Positions 59,634 to 64,000 of a stretch of DNA of 64,000 bases are shown one piece after another (position 1 is the first letter of the stretch; each line of letters begins with the position of its first letter). The notes below the pieces were generated by a model. It made no database searches. It saw nothing but the letters and a program-made list of their open reading frames with translations, and was not told the DNA's origin. The DNA is from JAIMBK01 sp040755975 (lineage in GTDB: Bacteria; Bacillota; Desulfotomaculia; Desulfotomaculales; Nap2-2B), in NCBI GenBank assembly GCA_040755975.1, contig JBFLZY010000002.1, forward strand, positions 35,795-99,794. Reading direction: 5' to 3'. The position numbers were made by a program, and so were the translations under genes.

Positions 59634-60536
59634 ATGGTTCATGTACAGGTACCGGCTACCGCGGCAAACCTGGGGCCGGGTTTTGATTGCCTGGGAATGG
59701 CCCTCCAGCTCTACAACACGGTGGAAATGGCGCGCGCGAATTCCGGACTTTTCATTGAAGTGCAGGGAGAGGGCGCCGCCGAGATCGCCCGCGACGAAGG
59801 CAACATTGTTTACCGGGCCGCCATGCGCCTTTTTAAGCAAACGGAAAGCACCCCGCCGGGGTTAAAAATTAAGTTGGTCAATAACATTCCCGTGGCCAGA
59901 GGGCTGGGCAGCAGCGCCGCCGCGATTGTGGGCGGGTTGATCGCGGCCAATATTCTGGCGGGCAATAAACTGTCCCAAAAGGAGCTCCTGGCCCTGGCGG
60001 CGAACCTGGAAGGCCATCCCGACAACGTTGCCCCGGCTCTCTTCGGAGGGATCGTCGTTTCGGTGGCCGGGGACGGGGAAATAAAGTACGCCAAAATTGC
60101 GCCCCCGCCGGCCTTAAAGGTGGTTCTGGCCATACCTGAATTTTCTCTTCTGACCAAGACGGCCCGGGACGTGCTTCCCCAGTTGGTCAGCCTGCAGGAC
60201 GCGGTCTTCAACCTGGGGCGCCTGGCTTTGCTGATCACCGCCTTCTTCCGGGGCGATTTAAGCCTGCTGCCGGCGGCCGTGGAAGACCGGCTCCACCAGC
60301 CGTACCGCGCCTCTTTAGTTCCGGGAATGAAAAAAGTAATGGCCGCCGCCCGCCTGGCCGGGGCCCGCGGCGTTTGTTTAAGCGGCGCCGGGCCAAGCCT
60401 GCTCGCCTTTGCGGACAGCAACTTTGACTTGATTGCGCGCGTGATGAAGGATACCTTCCAGCAAAGCGGCGTCCGCGCCCGCACCCTGGTTTTGAATATC
60501 AGCCCGGTAGGCGCCCGGGCGCTGGAGAAGATTTGA
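59634..60536 (+). CDS. thrB: Homoserine kinase
   Basis: 300 aa GHMP-family kinase. VPATAANLGPGFDCLGMALQ at the N-terminus, the phosphate loop PVARGLGSSAAAIVGGLIAA near residues 83-102, and GHPDNVAPALFGGIV are diagnostic. GGAGGGAG precedes the ATG. Threonine synthase is not in the window. Confidence 0.95.
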   Translation: MVHVQVPATAANLGPGFDCLGMALQLYNTVEMARANSGLFIEVQGEGAAEIARDEGNIVYRAAMRLFKQTESTPPGLKIKLVNNIPVARGLGSSAAAIVGGLIAANILAGNKLSQKELLALAANLEGHPDNVAPALFGGIVVSVAGDGEIKYAKIAPPPALKVVLAIPEFSLLTKTARDVLPQLVSLQDAVFNLGRLALLITAFFRGDLSLLPAAVEDRLHQPYRASLVPGMKKVMAAARLAGARGVCLSGAGPSLLAFADSNFDLIARVMKDTFQQSGVRARTLVLNISPVGARALEKI

Positions 60537-60699
60537 AGGAAAAGGCACAAAGGCACAAAGTAGAGGCACAAAGGCCAAAGGTAGCGGAAAAGGCACAAGG
60601 AAAAAAGCAGAAAGCACAAAGGAAGGCGCACAATAGGATAGAGCAGCTTTTGTCAACTTTGTGCCTCACTGCCTTTTTCACTTTGTTCTTTTTTAAACA
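60537..60699 (+). repeat. Short AGGCACAAAG repeats after thrB
   Basis: Purine-rich stretch with several copies of AAAGGCACAAAG-type words. GAGGCACAAAG (60563-60573) is complementary to CTTTGTGCCTC (60657-60667), 83 nt apart, followed by ACTGCCTTTTTC. It probably forms the 3' end of the thrB transcript. No gene is visible here. Confidence 0.45.
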
Positions 60700-60731
60700 A
60701 GTCCGGCACTCAAAGCATTGAGTGCCGGACT
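60700..60731. repeat. AGTCCGGCACTCA hairpin (AGTGCCGG family)
   Basis: Perfect 13-bp inverted repeat AGTCCGGCACTCA (60700-60712) and TGAGTGCCGGACT (60719-60731) with a 6-nt loop. Same core as the repeats at 41.8 and 47.0 kb. On the - strand it lies exactly at the 3' end of the structured RNA and is followed by TGTTTAAAA, so it may act as its terminator. Confidence 0.65.
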
Positions 60732-60734
60732 ATG

Positions 60735-61133
60735 TTAGGAGCCCGTAATGACCTGCGCTCCGGCCATTACGAATTTCTGCGTAGCCCACGACAACCTTTC
60801 GGCTGCCGTGGACCATTACGAAACCCATAATGACCTTTTGCTCGACCAGTGCAGATACCTTGTGAGCCCACCGCAATCTCTCGACTGCGGTGGACCCAAG
60901 ACAAATCGCAAGTTGTCGTTCCGGCACCTGCACTGATCTTAGCTCGACCCGGAGATGTCCCTTGTGACCCTGCAGCAATCCTTCGGACTGCTGCAGAGCC
61001 TCCCAGAACATCTACGGATCTGCCCGCCGGCCGGTACCGAGCCCTTTCGACCCGGTACCGGCCTTTGGCCGACTGCTGCAGAGCCTTTCTTTAGACCCTG
61101 CAGCAGTCTGGGCTCGGCCATTACGAACCCTGC
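60735..61133 (-). ncRNA. Modular structured RNA candidate (- strand), unassigned family
   Basis: No protein-like reading frame. Read on the - strand the region folds into a series of hairpins: two perfect 11-bp stems (arms 61098-61108/61071-61081 and 61053-61063/61029-61039), a stem with arms 60989-60996/60970-60977 extended inward, a stem with arms 60886-60893/60868-60875, and one with arms 60807-60811/60786-60790. The last three share a CAG-U-pair core in which + strand A.C mismatches become G.U wobbles; loops read GAAA or GAGA (GNRA) on the - strand in three of the hairpins. Outer helices pair 61008-61013 with 60953-60958 and 60928-60934 with 60848-60854. Internal loops repeat CACAAGG. A promoter-like pair lies at 61140-61169. 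Confidence 0.6.
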
Positions 61134-61139
61134 AACAAT

Positions 61140-61169
61140 AGTTTAACCGGCTGTAAATAATATATTCAA
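61140..61169 (-). promoter_or_regulatory. Possible - strand promoter of the structured RNA
   Basis: On the - strand TTGAAT (61169-61164), 18-nt spacer, TAAACT (61145-61140). Transcription would begin near 61133, just before the first repeat TTCGTAATGG of the structured region. Only a moderate match to the consensus. Confidence 0.4.
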
Positions 61170-61194
61170 AAAGGGTTATGGTATTATTTACCGC

Positions 61195-61224
61195 TTGTCT
61201 CTGTAAACGGAAAAGTTGTATAAT
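61195..61224 (+). promoter_or_regulatory. Sigma-A-type promoter upstream of the c-di-AMP riboswitch
   Basis: TTGTCT (61195-61200), 18-nt spacer, TATAAT (61219-61224), giving a transcript that starts just before the riboswitch at about 61231. It overlaps the divergent promoter region of the structured RNA only by proximity (26 nt). Confidence 0.65.
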
Positions 61225-61239
61225 TGTAACGTTTAAAAT

Positions 61240-61468
61240 AAAAGGCCGAATTCCTGTTCAGACAGGTACGGGGGAAAAATTATTCTGGGGTGAATCCAGG
61301 CTTTTCTTTAGGGAGGTGAGTTGCGAAGTTCGTGGTTGGGTATTCGCAGTTCGCGAAAAAAGAATTGCCCGCGGCAAATTCTTTGGCGCATCGAACGGCG
61401 AATGTCTAACGGGCGTCCTGGTAGGGAAACCCTCGTCCCGAACCCGTCAGCTAACCCCGGAGGCCGCA
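61240..61468 (+). promoter_or_regulatory. c-di-AMP riboswitch (ydaO/yuaA type)
   Basis: The sequence follows the ydaO consensus in order: GGCCGAATTCC (61244-61254), AGGTACGGGGGAAA (near 61264-61277), TTCTGGGGTGAATCC (near 61282-61296), GTAGGGAAACCCTCGTCCCG (about 61421-61440), AACCCGTCAGCTAACCCCGG (61441-61460), and AGGCC closing the P1 helix (61461-61465) with GGCC at the start. The middle contains a longer variable arm (about 61300-61418). It lies directly before the LysM/SleB-type hydrolase gene, a common target of this riboswitch; c-di-AMP usually turns such genes off. Confidence 0.92.
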
Positions 61469-61479
61469 GGAGGGGAAAA

Positions 61480-62310
61480 ATGCGCTTATTGAACAGTATG
61501 TCCTTTCGTCTTTGGCTTTTTGCTCTTGCTTTCCTGGTTTTTGCTCTTTTCCTTCCGCTTAGCGCTTCTGCTGCCGTCCATACAGTCAGTTCCGGCGAAT
61601 CCCTCTATCTGATCAGCCAGTGGTACGGTTCTTCGGTGGACGCCATTAAAAATGTCAATGGCCTGACCGGCGATCTTATTTACCCCGGTCAAAAATTATA
61701 CATTCCGCCGAGTCAAAGCAATGGAAATTTCACCTCTTATACCGTTCGTCCCGGGGATACACTTTATTTGCTCGGGCGTACTTTTGGAGTTGATTATGCG
61801 GAGATCATGCTGGCTAACGGGCTGAGGTCCACGCTGATCTATCCCGGTCAGACGCTGGTTATTCCCGTTCCCGGCACGGTTTCCGGGGGGACAGGCTCCG
61901 GCCAGGCCGGCAGGGGCGGCGTTATGGTGGGGCGCGTTCCTTATGTGCGGTCCGATTTTGACTTGCTGGCGCGGCTGATTACAGCGGAGGCGGATTCCGA
62001 ATCTTTTCTCACCAAAGTGGCCGTAGGGGCCGTTGTTTTGAACCGCGTTTTGAGCCCCCTGTTTCCCGATAGCATTCCGGAGGTAATTTACCAGGTGGAT
62101 GAAGTCGGGGCCTACCAGTTTGAGCCGGTTTTAAACGGCTGGATTAACGTTTCCCCCAGCGAGGAGGCCCGCCGGGCGGCGCAGGCTGCCTTAAACGGCG
62201 CGGACCCTACCGGCGGGGCCCTGTTCTTCTTTGAATCCTGGGTGCCCAATAAATTTTTGCAGTCGCGCCCGGTGAGTATGGTTCTGGATAGTTTTACTTT
62301 CACGTATTAA
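61480..62310 (+). CDS. LysM-containing SleB-type (Hydrolase_2) cell-wall hydrolase
   Basis: 276 aa exported lytic enzyme. Signal peptide MRLLNSMSFRLWLFALAFLV to SASAAV. Two LysM modules (HTVSSGESLYLISQWYGSSV near 35-80; YTVRPGDTLYLLGRTFGVDY near 87-130) and a C-terminal SleB/CwlJ-type domain starting LLARLITAEADSES, whose Glu is the expected catalytic residue, with AVGAVVLNRVLS. AGGAGGGG precedes ATG 61480. SleB enzymes degrade spore cortex during germination; control by c-di-AMP instead suggests vegetative wall or osmotic functions. Confidence 0.9.
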   Translation: MRLLNSMSFRLWLFALAFLVFALFLPLSASAAVHTVSSGESLYLISQWYGSSVDAIKNVNGLTGDLIYPGQKLYIPPSQSNGNFTSYTVRPGDTLYLLGRTFGVDYAEIMLANGLRSTLIYPGQTLVIPVPGTVSGGTGSGQAGRGGVMVGRVPYVRSDFDLLARLITAEADSESFLTKVAVGAVVLNRVLSPLFPDSIPEVIYQVDEVGAYQFEPVLNGWINVSPSEEARRAAQAALNGADPTGGALFFFESWVPNKFLQSRPVSMVLDSFTFTY

Positions 62311-62370
62311 AAATAATCAACTTAACAATCATAAAGAAAAAATCCTGATTCCTCAAATCCTGGTTCTGCA

Positions 62371-62411
62371 AAAGCCTTGCCCGCCCTTGCAGCGGGGCAA
62401 GGCTTTATTTT
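62371..62411. terminator. Bidirectional terminator between hydrolase and PAP2 gene
   Basis: Arms at 62371-62384 (AAAGCCTTGCCCGC) and 62392-62406 (GCGGGGCAAGGCTTT) pair with one bulge, followed by ATTTTTCAC on the + strand and preceded by the AAAA run needed on the - strand. Confidence 0.8.
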
Positions 62412-62915
62412 TCACTTTTGCCTGCCGGGCCCGGCCAACCCCAGGAAAAACAGCCCGCCGGCGTAGCCGGCCAGCACGTCGGTTGGGTAATGGACGCCCA
62501 GGTAAATCCGGCTAAAGCCCAGGAGGAAAAGAAAAAGACAGGAGGCGGTGAGCGTCAGCCGTTTGACCGGCGGGGACGGGGTACGGCTGATGAGCAGGGC
62601 GGTCAGGAAGCCAAAGAAAAGCGTGCCCATAAGAGCGTGGCCGCTAGGGAAGCTGGGGCTGCTTTCGGCCAGCAGAGGGGAAAATTCAGGGCGGGGGCGG
62701 CCAAAGAGGAATTTTAAACCCTCCATGGAAAACCAGGCGGCAAGCATGACCGCGGGAAAGACAAGGCATTGCCGGTTTCTTTGGCTGAAAAGGATGGCGG
62801 TGGCGATCGCGGTTGCCGGGACCAGGAAAGCTTTCGTGCCAAGGAAGGTGATCGTTTTCATGAACCCGGTGAGGGCGGGGCAGCGGAACCGGGCAGCGGC
62901 GATTACCGCCTGCAC
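62412..62915 (-). CDS. PAP2-family phosphatase
   Basis: 167 aa as drawn. Integral membrane lipid/undecaprenyl-phosphate phosphatase type. The three catalytic motifs are present: KFLFGRPRP (KX6RP), PSFPSGHAL (PSGH) and SRIYLGVHYPTDVL (SRX5HX3D). GTG 62915 is the first standard start, but the frame is open upstream to a TAG at 63033-63035 and encodes a membrane-helix-like YSLIFFAALFFLIVLVAIQT, so the real start may be an unusual codon (ATA or CTG) farther upstream. Possible GGGAG site near 63015. Confidence 0.83.
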   Translation of the reverse strand: MQAVIAAARFRCPALTGFMKTITFLGTKAFLVPATAIATAILFSQRNRQCLVFPAVMLAAWFSMEGLKFLFGRPRPEFSPLLAESSPSFPSGHALMGTLFFGFLTALLISRTPSPPVKRLTLTASCLFLFLLGFSRIYLGVHYPTDVLAGYAGGLFFLGLAGPGRQK

Positions 62916-63093
62916 GTCCAGTTCTTGAACCGCGGCGGTCTGGATGGCTACAAGGACAATTAAGAAGAACAGGGCAGCGAAAAAGATTAAAGAATAGCGG
63001 TTTCCTATTATGCTCCCGACCTTTCCTAAATTCTAAAATAATATTTTCGCCTTTTTTCCCTGAATGCCTTCTTAAAGTGCCAGTAACTTTTCA

Positions 63094-63122
63094 TTGACAT
63101 GAAAAAACTGTAACGGTATAAT
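63094..63122 (+). promoter_or_regulatory. Sigma-A promoter of the SCP2-domain gene
   Basis: TTGACA (63094-63099), 17-nt spacer, TATAAT (63117-63122): a perfect consensus promoter. Confidence 0.85.
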
Positions 63123-63160
63123 GGAGCAAAGTTAACCATCCTGTTTACTTTTAAAGTTAT

Positions 63161-63196
63161 TGTCCCTAATGAATGACCACTCATTCATTAGGGACA
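63161..63196. promoter_or_regulatory. Perfect palindromic operator (TetR/FadR-type) upstream of the SCP2-domain gene
   Basis: TGTCCCTAATGAATGA (63161-63176) and TCATTCATTAGGGACA (63181-63196) are perfect inverted repeats separated by CCAC, placed in the 5' leader about 32-67 nt past the predicted transcription start. The inner TGAATGA-N4-TCATTCA resembles operators of FadR-type TetR regulators of fatty-acid degradation in Bacillus. No regulator gene is in the window. Confidence 0.65.
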
Positions 63197-63231
63197 GGAT
63201 TAAAGACTGATTTAAGGAGGGAATTTCAACG

Positions 63232-63552
63232 ATGGCAACCTTGCAGGAAATTTTTGAAGGGCTTAAAGAAAAGGTGGCCCAGCCACCGGAAATGCAGGGA
63301 ATTACCGCCGTGTACCAGTTTGTTTTGGAGGGCGAGGACGGGGGCAACTACTACCTTTCGTTTTCCAACGGAGCCGGCGTGGTCAACGAAGGAACGGCGG
63401 AAAACTCCAACATTACCATCACCATGGCGGCTGCCGACTTTAAGGATCTGGTGGCCGGAAAGCTTAACGCCATGTCCGCATTTATGAGCGGGAAATTAAA
63501 AATCAAAGGCGACATGATGCTGGCTATGAAGCTGCAAAGCCTTTTGGGTTAA
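63232..63552 (+). CDS. SCP2 sterol-carrier-domain protein
   Basis: 106 aa single-domain protein: LEGEDGGNYYLSFSNGAGVV near residues 29-48 and FMSGKLKIKGDMMLAMKLQS near the C-terminus are SCP2 hallmarks. SCP2 proteins bind acyl-CoAs or other lipids. AAGGAGGG precedes the ATG. A consensus promoter and palindromic operator lie upstream, a long terminator downstream, so it forms a single-gene unit, perhaps controlled by acyl-CoA. Confidence 0.9.
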   Translation: MATLQEIFEGLKEKVAQPPEMQGITAVYQFVLEGEDGGNYYLSFSNGAGVVNEGTAENSNITITMAAADFKDLVAGKLNAMSAFMSGKLKIKGDMMLAMKLQSLLG

Positions 63553-63611
63553 ATTTGCAACGAACTTAAATTTGCTTTCAACTTGGGGACGACAATTTTT
63601 CCAGTTGCCCT

Positions 63612-63670
63612 GCAATGCCCGCCGGCAAGCGGAAAACAGTTCTCCGCTTGCCGGCGGGCATTGCTGTTTT
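63612..63670 (+). terminator. Long intrinsic terminator after the SCP2 gene
   Basis: A perfect 21-bp stem, arms 63612-63632 and 63644-63664, with an 11-nt loop, followed by TGTTTTT. The remaining 356-nt gap (63553-63908) has no other recognisable gene; an open frame at 63583-63849 crosses this stem and is spurious. Confidence 0.9.
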
Positions 63671-63908
63671 TACCGGGCAGGAAAAGCCGATTTAAAAGCA
63701 AATCTTTCTCGGTGCAAGGCATTCGTCAAAGTTTGTCAATAGCATTTTCCGGACAGGCAAATAAGTTTTGGTATTTTAATGGAAAATTAGTTTCGAAAAA
63801 AGAAGGAATAAAAGTAAAAATGTCGAAAGAAATGGTAAACATTTGGTAATGAACGAAGTTGAAAACATAGTCATGCCCTTTGATAGCCCCCCGAGGAGGA
63901 AGGTTCTC

Positions 63909-64000
63909 ATGCTAAAAAGTGTTAAAGAACAAAAAGTTTCCATCGGTAGTTTCGATCATTTTAATGTGTTTAGGGAACAGAACAAGTGTGCGGGGGGGGG
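63909..64000 (+). CDS. Start of an unidentified gene, truncated by window end
   Basis: GAGGAGG (63893-63899) precedes ATG 63909, which opens a frame reading MLKSVKEQKVSIGSFDHFNV and continuing to the window edge. Too short to identify. The window ends in nine G, so the last codons should be treated with caution. Confidence 0.5.
   Translation, partial: MLKSVKEQKVSIGSFDHFNVFREQNKCAGG

Noticed and set aside
60730..61011. 93-aa open frame on the - strand inside the structured RNA region
   Set aside because: No ribosome site, no family resemblance, and the sequence is better explained by repeated hairpins with wobble pairs.
63583..63849. 88-aa open frame after the SCP2 gene
   Set aside because: Runs through a 21-bp terminator stem and lacks a ribosome site.
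1..64000. CRISPR array or cas genes
   Set aside because: No regularly spaced direct repeats and no Cas-like protein; the repeats seen are inverted.

Overview
The window looks like a chromosomal segment of a spore-forming, anaerobic Gram-positive bacterium of the Desulfotomaculum/Pelotomaculum type (Firmicutes, Peptococcaceae-like). Sporulation genes (spoIIP, spoIVA, YIEGIA-type, tepA/ylzJ-like, SleB-like), strong Shine-Dalgarno sites, many GTG/TTG starts, an IspH-S1 fusion and many anaerobic CoA/Fe-S enzymes point that way. The genus is inference. Most of the window is GC-rich; 15.3-16.1 kb and 29.3-33.0 kb are visibly AT-richer.

Layout. 0-8.2 kb: end of a crotonase gene, an HSL-type esterase, and a branched-chain (Liv) ABC transporter operon with an acyl-CoA ligase between the permease and ATPase genes, suggesting import and CoA activation of an organic acid. 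8.2-10 kb: a membrane chemoreceptor behind a folded leader. 10-15.2 kb: a 4-hydroxybutyryl-CoA dehydratase-family flavoprotein, a DUF362 protein, a nitroreductase, two ferredoxin-like proteins and an unrecognised Cys-containing protein, closely spaced. 15.3-23.3 kb: monoacylglycerol-lipase-like hydrolase, glpK, glpA, glpB, glpC and a second dehydratase paralogue overlapping glpC. 23.5-26.9 kb: nadA-nadB-nadC. 27.2-28.5 kb: soluble CZB-type chemoreceptor. 28.6-33.0 kb: truncated thiolase, acyl-CoA dehydrogenase, 3-hydroxyacyl-CoA dehydrogenase and an IclR regulator. 33.1-35.0 kb: a decayed tepA-ylzJ duplicate, an ISLre2-like transposase remnant, a large palindrome and an IS605/tnpB remnant. 35.0-37.9 kb: 4-OT tautomerase, nitroreductase, PNPOx-like protein and the intact ylzJ-tepA pair. 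38.3-41.7 kb: glycosyltransferase and amylo-1,6-glucosidase-type enzyme. 42-60.5 kb: housekeeping and sporulation genes (aroA, cmk, plsC, ispH-rpsA, DUF1614, spoIIP, YIEGIA and its small partner, DUF512 radical SAM, der, plsY, gpsA, NlpC/P60, spoIVA, hom, thrB). 60.7-63.9 kb: a modular structured RNA candidate, a c-di-AMP (ydaO) riboswitch before a LysM/SleB-type hydrolase, a PAP2 phosphatase, and an SCP2 protein with a palindromic operator. The last 92 bases begin an unidentified gene.

The most unusual object is at about 60.70-61.13 kb. Several hairpins repeat one architecture. Mismatches that are A.C on the + strand become G.U wobbles on the - strand, and most of the short-loop hairpins close with GNRA tetraloops on that strand. 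This argues for a roughly 430-nt noncoding RNA transcribed from the - strand. I match it to no family I know. Other structured elements without assignment lie at 8.23-8.32 kb, 34.35-34.48 kb and 55.09-55.35 kb, and an inverted AGTGCCGG repeat recurs in three intergenic regions.
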